Positions 21,768 to 30,576 are shown, numbered from the stretch's first letter. The stretch: DNA of 64,000 nt from Agrococcus baldri (GCA_007988785.1 BJUU01000010.1:1-64000); one strand, 5' to 3'. Notes: a model not told the origin generated them from the sequence alone. Program-made: numbers and translations.

Positions 21768-23684
21768 ATGAGCGAGCAGACAGAGCACACGGCCGGCGAC
21801 CACGACGAGCCGACGGAGGCCGAGCGCGAGCGGCGGGGCCTCAGGCACGGCATCGAGGCGACCCGTTCGCTGCACCCGGCGCTCGACGCGCCCCCGACCC
21901 CGGCGGAGGACGACAGCGACGACCCCCGCCCGCTCGACAAGGTCGTCTTCGGCGTCGCCGCGGCGGTCGCCCTCGCCTTCGTGCTGTGGGGCGCGCTCGG
22001 CACCGAGTCGCTCAGCGCCGCATCCGGCGCGGGCCTCGAGTGGGTCGTGCACAACGCCGGCTGGCTGTTCGCGCTCGCGGCATCCGGCTTCGTGATCTTC
22101 ATCATCTGGATCGCGCTGAGCCGCTTCGGCCGCATCCCGCTCGGCGACGACGGCGAGACGCCCGAGTTCAGCACCGTCTCGTGGATCGCGATGATGTTCT
22201 CCGCCGGCATGGGCATCGGCCTGGTCTTCTACGGCGTCACCGAGCCCGTCAGCCACCTCGTCACCCCGCCGCCCGGCACCGGCGGCGGCACCGACACCGA
22301 GGCCGTGCGCACCGCCATGGCGACCACGATGTTCCACTGGTCGCTGCACCCGTGGGCGATCTACTCGGTCGTCGGCCTCGCGCTCGCCTACAGCGTGTTC
22401 CGCAAGCGCCGCTCGCTGCTGATCTCCTCGGCCTTCACGGCGCTCGTCGGCAAGCGCGTCGTCGAGGGGCCGCTGGGCCGCGCGATCGACATCTTCGCGA
22501 TCTTCGCCACCCTCTTCGGCTCGGCCACCTCGCTCGGCATCGGCGCGCTGCAGATCGGCTCGGGCCTGCAGATCGTCGCCGGCCTCGACGAGGTCTCGAA
22601 CGCGCTGCTGATCGGCATCATCGCGGTGCTCACCGCAGCCTTCGTGGTCTCGGCGGTCTCGGGCGTCTCGCGCGGCATCAAGTGGCTCTCGAACACCAAC
22701 ATGGTGCTCGCCGGCGTGCTGGCGCTGTTCGTCTTCGTGGTCGGCCCGACCATCTTCATCCTCAACCTGCTGCCCACCACGATCGCCGGCTACTTCGAGC
22801 AGCTCGCCGTGATGTCGTCGCGCACCGAGGCGGCCGGCGGCCAGGCTGTCGCCGACTGGCTCTCGAGCTGGACGATCTTCTACTGGGCGTGGTGGATCAG
22901 CTGGACGCCCTTCGTCGGCATGTTCATCGCACGCATCTCGCGCGGCCGCACGGTGCGGCAGTTCGTCACCGGCGTGCTCGTCGCGCCGACGCTCGTCTCG
23001 CTCGTCTGGTTCGCCATCTTCGGCGGGCTCGGCATCGACCTGTCGCTCTCGGGCATCGACCTCGGCACCGACGGCGCCGAGGAGGCCGTGCTGTTCGCGG
23101 CGCTCGGCGAGCTGCCGTGGGCGCAGATCACGGCGATCGTGGTGATGGTGCTCGTGGCGATCTTCTTCGTCTCCGGCGCCGACGCCGCATCCATCGTCAT
23201 GGGCACGCTCTCGCACCGCGGCTCGCTCAAGCCGCATCGCGGCACGGTGGTGCTGTGGGGCGTCACGATGGGCGCGGTGGCCGCGATCATGCTGCTGCTC
23301 GGCGGCGAGGACGCGCTCGACGGCCTGCAGCAGATCACGATCATCGCCGCGCTGCCGTTCGTGCTGGTCATGGTGGGCCTCGCGATCGCGCTCGCGCGCG
23401 ACCTCTCGCAGGATCCGGTCGTCGTGCGCCGCGCCTACGCGGTCGCGGCGGTCGAGCACGCGGTGGTCTACGGCGTCACCGAGCACGGCGACGACTTCCA
23501 GCTCACCGTCAGCGAGTCGCCGCCGGGCGAGGGCGTGGGCGAGCTCGTGCCGACGCCGCCGGTCGACGGCGCCGAGGAGGCGGTGGCGCCGCCGGACGAC
23601 GGGGCGGATGCGCCTGACGACGCGACGCCCGACGCCGACGCGGGCGGGCCGGACGACGGCAGGCCGCCGCATCCCTCGCCGTAG
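21768..23684 (+). CDS. BCCT-family transporter (betaine/choline/carnitine type)
   Basis: Sodium- or proton-coupled uptake carrier for trimethylammonium compounds or related compatible solutes, 638 residues. A cytosolic N-terminus of about 58 residues precedes 12 predicted membrane helices. The glycine-rich stretch MGIGLVFYGVTEP (about 145-157) and the signature YWAWWISWTPFVGMFIARIS (about 370-389) are intact. The C-terminal 80 residues are acidic and proline-rich (DDGADAPDDATPDADAGG), a length seen in osmosensing carriers such as BetP, but low in basic residues, so osmosensing is not assured. Confidence 0.93.
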   Translation: MSEQTEHTAGDHDEPTEAERERRGLRHGIEATRSLHPALDAPPTPAEDDSDDPRPLDKVVFGVAAAVALAFVLWGALGTESLSAASGAGLEWVVHNAGWLFALAASGFVIFIIWIALSRFGRIPLGDDGETPEFSTVSWIAMMFSAGMGIGLVFYGVTEPVSHLVTPPPGTGGGTDTEAVRTAMATTMFHWSLHPWAIYSVVGLALAYSVFRKRRSLLISSAFTALVGKRVVEGPLGRAIDIFAIFATLFGSATSLGIGALQIGSGLQIVAGLDEVSNALLIGIIAVLTAAFVVSAVSGVSRGIKWLSNTNMVLAGVLALFVFVVGPTIFILNLLPTTIAGYFEQLAVMSSRTEAAGGQAVADWLSSWTIFYWAWWISWTPFVGMFIARISRGRTVRQFVTGVLVAPTLVSLVWFAIFGGLGIDLSLSGIDLGTDGAEEAVLFAALGELPWAQITAIVVMVLVAIFFVSGADAASIVMGTLSHRGSLKPHRGTVVLWGVTMGAVAAIMLLLGGEDALDGLQQITIIAALPFVLVMVGLAIALARDLSQDPVVVRRAYAVAAVEHAVVYGVTEHGDDFQLTVSESPPGEGVGELVPTPPVDGAEEAVAPPDDGADAPDDATPDADAGGPDDGRPPHPSP

Positions 23685-23687
23685 GAT
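23682..23687 (+). promoter_or_regulatory. -10 element of the Nudix gene (leaderless)
   Basis: TAGGAT overlaps the stop of the BCCT gene and ends 6 nt before the Nudix ATG, the geometry of a leaderless actinobacterial transcript. Confidence 0.55.
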
Positions 23688-23693
23688 GGCCTG

Positions 23694-24128
23694 ATGCGCA
23701 TGCGAGTGGCCGCCTACGCCCTGATCACCCGGGGCGAAGGGGCGACCCAGGAGATCCTGCTGCCGCACTGGAACGAGGGCGGCATGAGCGGCTGGACGCT
23801 GCCGGGCGGCGGCGTCGAGCCGGGGGAGCACCCCGCGGACGGCGCGCTGCGCGAGGTCAAGGAGGAGACCGGCTACGACGCGCGGCTCACGAGCCTGCTG
23901 GGCGTCGACTCGGCCGTGCTGCCCTCGGGCACCCGCGGCGACGAGCTGCAGGCGCTGCGCATCCTCTACCGCGCCGAGATCACGGGCGGCGAGCTGTCGG
24001 TCGAGCTCGACGGCACGACCGACGACGTCGCGTGGCACCGGCTGGCGGACGTGCCGCAGCTGCGGCACGTGCACGCCGTCGACTGGGCCATCCGCCACCT
24101 GCACGACGCGGGATCCCCGCTGCGCTGA
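23694..24128 (+). CDS. Nudix hydrolase
   Basis: Small pyrophosphohydrolase of 144 residues. The Nudix box is complete at about residues 40-62: GGGVEPGEHPADGALREV continuing into KEETGY, with the metal-binding REVKEE glutamates. The fold starts with MRMRVAAYALITRG and has the usual length for a nucleotide-sanitising or ADP-ribose-type enzyme; the substrate cannot be deduced. The start sits 6 nt after a TAGGAT -10, suggesting a leaderless mRNA independent of the transporter upstream. Confidence 0.92.
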   Translation: MRMRVAAYALITRGEGATQEILLPHWNEGGMSGWTLPGGGVEPGEHPADGALREVKEETGYDARLTSLLGVDSAVLPSGTRGDELQALRILYRAEITGGELSVELDGTTDDVAWHRLADVPQLRHVHAVDWAIRHLHDAGSPLR

Positions 24129-24146
24129 GGCGCGCATCCGCTCATC

Positions 24147-24332
24147 ATGCATCCCCTCGTCATCCTCGGCTTCTGCCTCATGATCGCCTGCTGCGTCGTC
24201 AGCGGCTTCGACATCTTCCGCACCATCCGCGAGGGCCGCGAGCCGGAGCGGCGGATGCGCTCGTTCCTCATCGCGGCCGGCCTGCTGATCGGCGGCGGCG
24301 TGCTCGTGCTCATCGGCACCACGCTGAGCTGA
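24147..24332 (+). CDS. Small two-helix membrane protein
   Basis: A 61-residue protein of unknown function. Helix 1 spans about residues 3-20 (LVILGFCLMIACCVVSGF) and helix 2 about 39-59 (SFLIAAGLLIGGGVLVLIG). A short charged loop, TIREGREPERRMR, lies between them. It lies 18 bp after the Nudix gene and before a strong terminator, so co-transcription is likely. No ribosome site is obvious. Confidence 0.65.
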   Translation: MHPLVILGFCLMIACCVVSGFDIFRTIREGREPERRMRSFLIAAGLLIGGGVLVLIGTTLS

Positions 24333-24352
24333 GGCGCCCGCGCAGAGACGCA

Positions 24353-24388
24353 GAACGGGGGCCCCGCCGTCTGGCGGGGCCCCCGTTC
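24353..24388. terminator. Bidirectional terminator
   Basis: A perfect 16-bp stem, GAACGGGGGCCCCGCC pairing with its reverse complement across a GTCT loop, between convergent genes. It can serve both strands. Confidence 0.88.
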
Positions 24389-24399
24389 GCAGTGCTCGG

Positions 24400-24999
24400 T
24401 CAGGCCTGCGGCGTGCCGGCCTCCGGGCCGTCTGCCAGACCGCCGGACGGCTGGTCGGCCGGGCGCGGCGGAGCGTCGACGGCGGAGTCCTCGGCGTCCG
24501 GGATCCACAGGTCGTCGTCGGCGCGCAGCGTCTGCCAGGCCGCGTAGGCGGCGCTCGCCACGGCGACCGCGCCGACGCCGATCAGGATCCACTGGAAGGC
24601 GTTGGGGCCCGACTTGGCGGCGCGCGAGGGTGCGACCTCCGGCACCGTGGCGTAGCGCCGCACGTTGTCGATGGCGTCCTTGACGCGGTCGTCCTTCGCG
24701 ACCTGCGCCATCGCGGCGAAGGAGCCGAGGCCCGTCGCGATCGCGGGGACGACGGCCTTGTTCCAGCCCTTCGTGGCCTTCGAGAGGCCGTCGCGGCCGG
24801 CGTCGACGCCGCGGTGCAGCGCGCGCTCGGCGGCCGGGCGCAGCGACTCGTTGCCGTAGGCGCGAGCCTGGTCGCGGGCCTGGCGTGCGATCTCGGTCGC
24901 GTGAGCGTTCACCACGCGCTGCTCAGCCCAGAGCTTGTCGGCCTTCTTGCGGAGCTTCTTGATCTCCTTCGCGCGCTTGCGCGTGAGTTCGAGCGACAT
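24400..24999 (-). CDS. Unknown membrane-anchored protein with coiled N-terminus
   Basis: A 199-residue protein I do not recognise. Residues 1-60 are highly charged and helical (LTRKRAKEIKKLRKKADKLW). Residues 70-120 are alanine-rich and partly amphipathic. One membrane helix is predicted at about 136-157 (WILIGVGAVAVASAAYAAW), followed by an acidic, proline-rich tail. AAGGA lies upstream of the ATG. It is divergent from the cyclophilin gene and ends against the shared terminator. Similar proteins occur beside ppiA and crgA in related genera (recollection). Confidence 0.75.
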   Translation of the reverse strand: MSLELTRKRAKEIKKLRKKADKLWAEQRVVNAHATEIARQARDQARAYGNESLRPAAERALHRGVDAGRDGLSKATKGWNKAVVPAIATGLGSFAAMAQVAKDDRVKDAIDNVRRYATVPEVAPSRAAKSGPNAFQWILIGVGAVAVASAAYAAWQTLRADDDLWIPDAEDSAVDAPPRPADQPSGGLADGPEAGTPQA

Positions 25000-25165
25000 A
25001 TCTGTCCTTCCGTGGTCGAAGCCTGCGCGTCATCCTTGCAGGTTTTCCTGGACGCGTCACCCAGTGTGTACCGCCCAGGGTGCTGCCCGGTGCGCCGGTT
25101 TCGCTGTCGTCGAACCCGGCCCCGGATGCGGCGCTGCGCGCACGCTCCTGTGGGAGGATCGAGCC

Positions 25166-25705
25166 ATGGCTCACCACACCGCTGTCGCGACGATCCGCAC
25201 CTCTCTCGGCGAGATCAAGGTCAACCTCCTCGGCGACCACGCCCCCGTCACCGTCAAGAACTTCGTCGAGCTCGCCACCGGCGAGCGCGAGTGGACGCAC
25301 CCGGGCACGAACGAGACCTCGAAGGCGCCGCTCTACGACGGCGTCATCTTCCACCGCATCATCCCCGACTTCATGATCCAGGGCGGCGACCCGCTCGGGC
25401 AGGGCGTCGGCGGCCCCGGCTACCAGTTCGACGACGAGATCCACCCCGAGCTGACGTTCAACGCGCCCTACGTGCTGGCCATGGCGAACGCCGGCATCCA
25501 GATGGGCAAGGGCACGAACGGCTCGCAGTTCTTCATCACGACCATCCCGACCCCGTGGCTGCAGGGCAAGCACACGATCTTCGGCCTGGTCGAGGACGAG
25601 GCCTCGCAGCGCGTCGTCGACGCGATCCAGGCGGTGCCGACCGACGGCCGCGACAAGCCGCTCGAGGACGTCGTCATCGAGACCGTCGACATCCAGCAGG
25701 CCTGA
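25166..25705 (+). CDS. ppiA: Peptidyl-prolyl cis-trans isomerase, cyclophilin type
   Basis: Cyclophilin that isomerises Xaa-Pro bonds, 179 residues and apparently cytosolic (no signal peptide). The ATG at 25166 follows GGGAGGA. The catalytic segment FHRIIPDFMIQGGDPLGQG is at about residues 61-79, and NGSQFFITT and LQGKHTIFG follow at about 113-138. The cyclophilin is a usual origin-proximal gene in actinobacteria, near crgA and the kinase operon. Confidence 0.95.
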   Translation: MAHHTAVATIRTSLGEIKVNLLGDHAPVTVKNFVELATGEREWTHPGTNETSKAPLYDGVIFHRIIPDFMIQGGDPLGQGVGGPGYQFDDEIHPELTFNAPYVLAMANAGIQMGKGTNGSQFFITTIPTPWLQGKHTIFGLVEDEASQRVVDAIQAVPTDGRDKPLEDVVIETVDIQQA

Positions 25706-25712
25706 GCCGCAG

Positions 25713-26579
25713 GTGAGCGCCACCGCGCCCGCCGATCGGTGCTACCGGCACCCTGATCGCGTCAGCTGGGTGCTGTGCTCGCGCTGCGGGCGCACCATCT
25801 GCGGCGAGTGCCAGCAGCAGGCGCCGGTGGGCGTGCGCTGCCCAGAGTGCGCGCGCGAGCTCGCGCAGGAGCAGCGCACGCTGCAGCGCGAGACGCGCGC
25901 CGCCCACGGCGGGCCGCGCACCGAGGTGGGCCGCCGCGCCCGGCAGTGGTTCGCGCAGCCCGCCCCGGTGACGATGTCGATCGTCGCGGTCACCGCGCTC
26001 GTCGGCGCGCTGCAGCTCCTTCCCGGCGACCTCTCGGCCCAGCTGCTGTACTTCTTCGGCTTCTCGCTCGTCGAGCCGTGGCGGTTCGTCACCTACGCCC
26101 TCGTGCACGCCGGCGTCATCCACTTCGCGTTCAACATGCTCGTGCTGTGGATGGTCGGGCCGGCCATCGAGCAGCGCATCGGCAGGCTGCCGTTCCTGGC
26201 CGCCTACGTCATCAGCGCCGCGGGCGCCGCGGTCGCGGTCGCGTGGTTCACGCCCATGTCGGCGGTCGTCGGCGCGTCCGGCGCCATCTACGCGCTGTTC
26301 GGCATGGCCATCGGCATGCAGCGCATGCTCGGCCGCGTGCAGCCGACGCTGCTGCTGATCGTCGGCATCAACCTGGTGATCACGTTCGTCGTCGGCGGCA
26401 TCTCCTGGCCGGCGCACGTCGGCGGGCTGGTGATCGGGCTGGCCCTGGGCTTCGGCATCGGCCTGGTGCACAAGCGGATGCGCGGCGACCAGGCGACGAA
26501 GTCGGCCTGGCTGGTCATCGGTGCCGTCGCGCTCGTGCTGGCGGGGCTGTTCGCGCTGCGGGTCGTCTCGGTCCTGTAG
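25713..26579 (+). CDS. Rhomboid-family intramembrane serine protease
   Basis: A 288-residue protein starting at GTG 25713, seven bases after ppiA. The N-terminal 50 residues form a Cys-rich module (C10, C22, C25, C30, C33, C43, C46) resembling a B-box zinc finger. Six membrane helices follow from about residue 87. The catalytic dyad is present: serine 189 in GASGAIYALFG and histidine 235 in HVGGLVIG. The oxyanion-side residues HFAFNM (H137, N141) are also present. Substrates are unknown. Confidence 0.93.
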   Translation: MSATAPADRCYRHPDRVSWVLCSRCGRTICGECQQQAPVGVRCPECARELAQEQRTLQRETRAAHGGPRTEVGRRARQWFAQPAPVTMSIVAVTALVGALQLLPGDLSAQLLYFFGFSLVEPWRFVTYALVHAGVIHFAFNMLVLWMVGPAIEQRIGRLPFLAAYVISAAGAAVAVAWFTPMSAVVGASGAIYALFGMAIGMQRMLGRVQPTLLLIVGINLVITFVVGGISWPAHVGGLVIGLALGFGIGLVHKRMRGDQATKSAWLVIGAVALVLAGLFALRVVSVL

Positions 26580-26586
26580 GCAGGAT

Positions 26587-26670
26587 CCTTCGAGACGGCT
26601 GCGGCCCTGTGGGCCGCGGCCTCCTCCCTTCGAGACGGCTGCGGCCCTGCGGGCCGCGGCCTCCTCAGGG
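26587..26670 (+). repeat. Tandem 40-bp repeat, two copies
   Basis: The sequence from CCTTCGAGACGGCT to GGCCGCGGCCTCCTC occurs twice with a 40-bp period. Each unit contains the hairpin GCGGCCC-TGT/TGC-GGGCCGC. It ends in CTCAGGG, like the other CTTCGA...CTCAG repeats, and may terminate the rhomboid transcript. Confidence 0.8.
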
Positions 26671-26694
26671 TGCAGAGCGCTGCGCGCTCTGGAG

Positions 26695-26715
26695 TTTTCC
26701 ACAGTTTTCTCCACA
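26695..26715 (+). promoter_or_regulatory. Pair of DnaA-box-like sequences
   Basis: TTTTCCACA (26695-26703) and TTCTCCACA (26707-26715) each differ by one base from TTATCCACA and sit 12 bp apart in the 167-bp gap between the rhomboid and crgA 3' ends. Confidence 0.4.
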
Positions 26716-26746
26716 GCTGGGGAGAACTACACGCGTGTGATTCGCG

Positions 26747-27010
26747 CTACTTCCACCTGGTGGTCATGATGAAGCCGACGAACATGATGGCGAAGCCGAT
26801 CACGATGTTCCACGGCCCGAGGGCGGCGACGGGCAGCGTCTGCGCAGAGATGTAGTAGACGATCACCCACAGGAAGCCGAACAGCATGAAGCCGAACATG
26901 ACGGGCTTGAACCAGGCGGGGTTGCGCTGCTCGTCGTGCGGGCTGCGCTCTCGAGACTTCGTGCGTCGCGCGGCCGACGCCTTCTCGACGGACTTCTCGC
27001 TGGGGCTCAT
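26747..27010 (-). CDS. crgA: Cell division protein CrgA
   Basis: CrgA is a small two-helix membrane protein that recruits peptidoglycan synthases and modulates FtsZ-ring assembly in actinobacteria. The 87-residue product has a basic cytosolic N-terminus (1-32), helix 1 at about 34-54 (VMFGFMLFGFLWVIVYYIS) and helix 2 at about 64-84 (GPWNIVIGFAIMFVGFIM). It lies beside the sortase, pabA and kinase genes, its conserved neighbourhood. Confidence 0.93.
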   Translation of the reverse strand: MSPSEKSVEKASAARRTKSRERSPHDEQRNPAWFKPVMFGFMLFGFLWVIVYYISAQTLPVAALGPWNIVIGFAIMFVGFIMTTRWK

Positions 27011-27038
27011 GGAAACCCATGGTAATGCAGGCGGGGCC

Positions 27039-27044
27039 TAGGAT
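27039..27044 (+). promoter_or_regulatory. -10 element of the sortase gene (leaderless)
   Basis: TAGGAT ends 6 nt upstream of the sortase GTG. It is divergent from crgA. Confidence 0.5.
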
Positions 27045-27050
27045 TGTGCC

Positions 27051-27797
27051 GTGGCCAGGCAGCAGCGCGAGCGCCGGCGCCGACCGCGGCGTCGAGCCAC
27101 GTTCGCGAGCGTGCTCGGCGAGCTGCTGCTCACCGTCGGCGTGCTCGCCCTCGGCTACGCCGGCTGGCAGGTCTGGCTCGCCGATGCCGTGATGGGCGGC
27201 CAGCAGCAGCAGGCCGCGCAGGCGTTCGCGAGCGAGCTCGGCCCCACCGCGGCGGCCGCGCCCGAGGCGCAGCTGCGCACCGACGAGCCTCCCGTCGAGA
27301 CATCCGCCGCCGACCGCGAGTCGTTCGCGGTCATGTACATCCCGCGGCTGGGGGAGTTCGAGCGCACCGTCGGCGAGGGCACGAGCCGCGCCGTGCTCGA
27401 CTCGCTCGAGCAGGGCCTGGCGCACTACAGCGAGTCGGCGCTGCCCGGCGAGCTCGGCAACTTCGCCGTCGCCGGCCACCGCAACGGCCAGGGCGGCCCC
27501 TTCACGCACCTCGATGAGATGCGCATCGGCGACCGCGTCTACGTGCAGACGAGCGAGGCCTGGTACGTCTACGAGTTCCGCAACCACGAGTACGTCGCCC
27601 CCACAGGCGTCGGCGTGGTCGCCGCGGTGCCGCAGCAGCCGCAGACGCCGGCCGACGGCCGCTACCTCACGCTCACCACCTGCAACCCCGAGTGGTCCGC
27701 CGAGGGCCGTCTGATCGCCTACGCCACCATGGTGGGCTGGCAGCCGGCCGCCGACGGCATGCCGGCAGCGCTCGCCGAGACGCTGGGGAGGCTGTGA
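27051..27797 (+). CDS. Class E sortase
   Basis: Membrane-anchored transpeptidase that attaches secreted proteins to peptidoglycan; class E enzymes favour LAXTG-type signals. The 248-residue product has a very basic N-terminus (Arg-rich 5-18), one membrane helix at about 19-44 and an extracellular catalytic domain. The catalytic triad is visible: histidine 143 in AGHRNG, cysteine 211 in TLTTCNPEW and arginine 220 in AEGRLIAYA. No sorting-signal substrate is encoded in the window. Confidence 0.93.
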   Translation: MARQQRERRRRPRRRATFASVLGELLLTVGVLALGYAGWQVWLADAVMGGQQQQAAQAFASELGPTAAAAPEAQLRTDEPPVETSAADRESFAVMYIPRLGEFERTVGEGTSRAVLDSLEQGLAHYSESALPGELGNFAVAGHRNGQGGPFTHLDEMRIGDRVYVQTSEAWYVYEFRNHEYVAPTGVGVVAAVPQQPQTPADGRYLTLTTCNPEWSAEGRLIAYATMVGWQPAADGMPAALAETLGRL

Positions 27798-27988
27798 TGT
27801 ACGCAGCCATCTGGCGCGCGCTGCCCGGCCCATGGCCCGTGAAGCTCGTGCTCGCCCTCGTGCTCCTGGCGGGCATCGCCTACCTGCTGATCTTCCACCT
27901 CTACCCGTGGATCATGCAGGAGTTCTTCCCCACCCCCGATCCGGTGCTCGACGCATCCGCTCACCTCACCCCCCAAGGCATCGCATGA
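27797..27988 (+). CDS. Small single-helix membrane protein between sortase and pabA
   Basis: A 63-residue protein with one hydrophobic helix at about 15-36 (VKLVLALVLLAGIAYLLIFH) and an acidic C-terminus. The ATG shares a base with the sortase stop, and its own stop overlaps the pabA start as ATGA, so it is clearly part of a coupled operon. Small proteins of this type occur at the same place in other actinobacteria. The function is unknown. Confidence 0.8.
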   Translation: MYAAIWRALPGPWPVKLVLALVLLAGIAYLLIFHLYPWIMQEFFPTPDPVLDASAHLTPQGIA

Positions 27989-28665
27989 CCCGCATCCTCG
28001 TCGTCGACAACTTCGACTCCTTCGTCTACACGCTCGCCGGCTACCTGCAGGAGCTCGGCGCAGAGGTCTCGGTGGTGCGCAACGACGCGGTCGACGCCGC
28101 GAGCATCACCGACTGGGATGCCGTGCTGCTCTCGCCCGGCCCCGGTGCACCCGCCGACGCCGGCGTGTCGATCCCGATGGTGCACGGGGCGATCGAGACG
28201 GGCGTGCCGCTGCTGGGCGTGTGCCTCGGGCACCAGGCGATCGCCGAGGCGCTCGGCGGCGTCGTCACGCACGCGCCCGAGCTGATGCACGGCAAGACGA
28301 GCCTCGTCGAGCACGACGACTCGATGGTCTTCGCCGGCCTGCCGAGCCCGCTCACGGCGACCCGCTACCACTCGCTCGCGATCGTCGACGGCACGGTGCC
28401 GGATGCGCTGCGCGTCACCGCGCGCACGGTGCCGGATGCGGTCGGTGCCGCCGGTGCGCAGGCGAGCGGCGTGATCATGGCGGTCGAGCACCGCGATGCG
28501 CCCGTGTGGGGCGTGCAGTTCCACCCCGAGTCGGTGCTCACCGAGGGCGGCTACCGCATGCTCGGCAACTGGCTCGAGGCCGCCGGGCTCGCGGGTGCCG
28601 CCGAGCTGGCCGCCGGCAGGGCGCCGCTCATGACGCTCGCGCCGCCGCCCAGCCACGTCGGCTGA
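27985..28665 (+). CDS. pabA: Glutamine amidotransferase, aminodeoxychorismate/anthranilate synthase component II
   Basis: Class I glutaminase subunit that supplies ammonia to a chorismate-using partner for folate (PabA) or tryptophan (TrpG) synthesis. The 226-residue product starts MTRILVVDNFDSFVY. The nucleophile is cysteine 80 in GVCLGHQA, and the His-Glu pair lies in GVQFHPES near residue 180. The oxyanion motif SPGPGAP is at 50-56. The partner synthase is not in the window, so the choice between PabA and TrpG is open; origin-proximal actinobacterial copies are usually called either. Confidence 0.92.
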   Translation: MTRILVVDNFDSFVYTLAGYLQELGAEVSVVRNDAVDAASITDWDAVLLSPGPGAPADAGVSIPMVHGAIETGVPLLGVCLGHQAIAEALGGVVTHAPELMHGKTSLVEHDDSMVFAGLPSPLTATRYHSLAIVDGTVPDALRVTARTVPDAVGAAGAQASGVIMAVEHRDAPVWGVQFHPESVLTEGGYRMLGNWLEAAGLAGAAELAAGRAPLMTLAPPPSHVG

Positions 28666-28683
28666 CGGGGCCGCGGGCTCGAC

Positions 28684-30495
28684 TCAATCGTCGTCGTCGC
28701 CGCCGCCGTTGCCGCCACCGTTGCCGCCGCCATTGCCGCCGCCGTTCCCGTTGCCGCCGCCGCTGTCGGACGTCTCGCTGGGCTCGGGATCCTCGGTGGG
28801 CTCGGGCGCGGGCTGGCCGTTGCAGTAGAGCAGCGTGATGGTGCTGCCCTGCGGGTGGTCGCCGGGCGTGAGCGACTGCTCGACGACGTCGCCGCCCATG
28901 CAGCGCAGCGTGTAGCGGCGCTCGACGGTGAGGCCGAGCTCCTGCATCGTCGAGGCCGCCGAGGCGATGGGCTGCCGGGTCACATCGGGGATCGTCACCA
29001 TGCCGTTCGAGAGCACGAGGTTGACGGTCGCGCCCTGCGAGACGTCGGTGCCGGCGCTGGGGTCGGTGCTGATGACGTGGTCGGCGGGCACCGTCTCGGA
29101 GCTCTCCCGCGAGACGTCGCCGACGGTGAAGCCCTCCGCCTCGAGCGCCTGCCGCGCCTGCGCCTCGGTGAGGTTCGTGACGCTCATGAGCGGCTCGGGC
29201 GGCGGGCCGTTCGAGACCACGAGCTGCACCGCCGAGCCGGGAGCGATGTTGACGCCCGCCTCCGGCTCCGTGCGCAGCACCGTGCCGGCGGGGGCATCGT
29301 CGATCGTGCGGCGCACCTCGGCGGTGAGATCGGCGCCCTCCACCGCGGTGATCGCCTCGTCCTCCTGGAACCCGACCACCTCCGGCACCGGAGTCGACAG
29401 GCCCGCGATGGGCAGGTTGCCGAGGCTGAACGCCCAGACGCCCGCGCCGACGACGAGCACGACGATGAGCGCGACCGCGCCCCACAGCCACGCGAGGTGC
29501 GGCCGGCGGGATCGCTCGGCCTGCTGCGCCGCCTCGGGGGCGGGCTCGTCGGAGTTCAGCGCGGCGAACATCGTGGTCGCGGCACCGATCTCGAGCGGCG
29601 TCGTCTGCGGCTTCGCGATCGGCACGAGCGAGCCGGCGAGGGCCTCGTCGAGCGTCTGCTTGAACTCGGTGGCCGTCTGGAAGCGGTCGTCGCGCGGCTT
29701 CAGCAGCGCCTTCTGCACCACCGAATCCATCTGCGGCGTGATGCCGGGCGTGATGGAGGAGGTGGTCGGCGGCTCCTCGGCGACGTGCTGGTAGGCGACG
29801 CCCACCGCGGTGTCGGCCTCGAAGGGCGGCTTGCCGGTGAGCAGCTCGAACAGGATGACGCCGGTCGAGTAGAGGTCGGTGCGGGCGTCGACCGATTCGC
29901 CGCGCGCCTGCTCCGGCGAGAAGTAGCCGGCGGTGCCGAGGATGGTGCCGGTCTGGGCGACGTTGGCGCTCGTCTCGCTGACCGCGCGGGCGATGCCGAA
30001 GTCCATCACCTTGATCTGGCCGCCGGGCGTCACCATCACGTTGCCGGGCTTGATGTCGCGGTGCACGATGCCGGCGCGGTGCGAGTACTCGAGCGCCGTC
30101 AGGATGCCCTTGGTGATGCGCACCGCCTCGGCCTCCGGCAGCGGGCCCTCGGCGATGATGTCCTTCACCATGCGGCCGTCGACGTACTCCATGACGATGT
30201 ACGGCACGGCGGCGGGCTGGCCCTGCGCGTCGACCGTCGGCTCCTCGCCGGCGTCGAACACGCGCACGACGGTCGGATGCGACATGCGCGCCGCGGACTG
30301 CGCCTCCTGACGGAAGCGGGTGCGGAACTCGGGATCCTTCGACAGGTCGGGCTTCAGCAGCTTGACGGCCACCTGCCGGTCGAGGCGGGTGTCGCGCGCG
30401 AGGTGCACCTCGGCCATGCCGCCCTGCCCGATCAGCTCGCCGATCTCGTAGCGGTCGCCGAGGGTCCGCAGCGACGCGATGATGCTGTCCGTCAC
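28684..30495 (-). CDS. pknB: Serine/threonine protein kinase PknB with PASTA domains
   Basis: Essential-type membrane kinase that senses cell-wall fragments and controls growth and division. The 603-residue product has an N-terminal Hanks kinase (glycine loop GQGGMAEV at 23-30, lysine 45, HRDIKPGN at 145-152, DFG at 165-167) and one membrane helix at about 334-357. Three extracellular PASTA domains follow (about 366-430, 433-500, 501-575), the last containing two cysteines that could form a disulphide. The C-terminus is unusual: a run of GGGN repeats ending in four aspartates. It is the last gene of the fhaA-pknB operon and lies 81 bp after pknA. Confidence 0.95.
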   Translation of the reverse strand: MTDSIIASLRTLGDRYEIGELIGQGGMAEVHLARDTRLDRQVAVKLLKPDLSKDPEFRTRFRQEAQSAARMSHPTVVRVFDAGEEPTVDAQGQPAAVPYIVMEYVDGRMVKDIIAEGPLPEAEAVRITKGILTALEYSHRAGIVHRDIKPGNVMVTPGGQIKVMDFGIARAVSETSANVAQTGTILGTAGYFSPEQARGESVDARTDLYSTGVILFELLTGKPPFEADTAVGVAYQHVAEEPPTTSSITPGITPQMDSVVQKALLKPRDDRFQTATEFKQTLDEALAGSLVPIAKPQTTPLEIGAATTMFAALNSDEPAPEAAQQAERSRRPHLAWLWGAVALIVVLVVGAGVWAFSLGNLPIAGLSTPVPEVVGFQEDEAITAVEGADLTAEVRRTIDDAPAGTVLRTEPEAGVNIAPGSAVQLVVSNGPPPEPLMSVTNLTEAQARQALEAEGFTVGDVSRESSETVPADHVISTDPSAGTDVSQGATVNLVLSNGMVTIPDVTRQPIASAASTMQELGLTVERRYTLRCMGGDVVEQSLTPGDHPQGSTITLLYCNGQPAPEPTEDPEPSETSDSGGGNGNGGGNGGGNGGGNGGGDDDD

Positions 30496-30576
30496 CGTCG
30501 CTCCTCTCCTCGTGCGTGCAGTCCGGGGTGACCCCGGCTCGCGCAGGGATCGGTCGATTCTACGTCAACCGCCGGG

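Noticed and set aside
20765..23617. A 950-codon frame over the ThrE and BCCT genes
   Set aside because: Out-of-frame reading of two clear membrane protein genes; composition is Arg/His/Ala rich.
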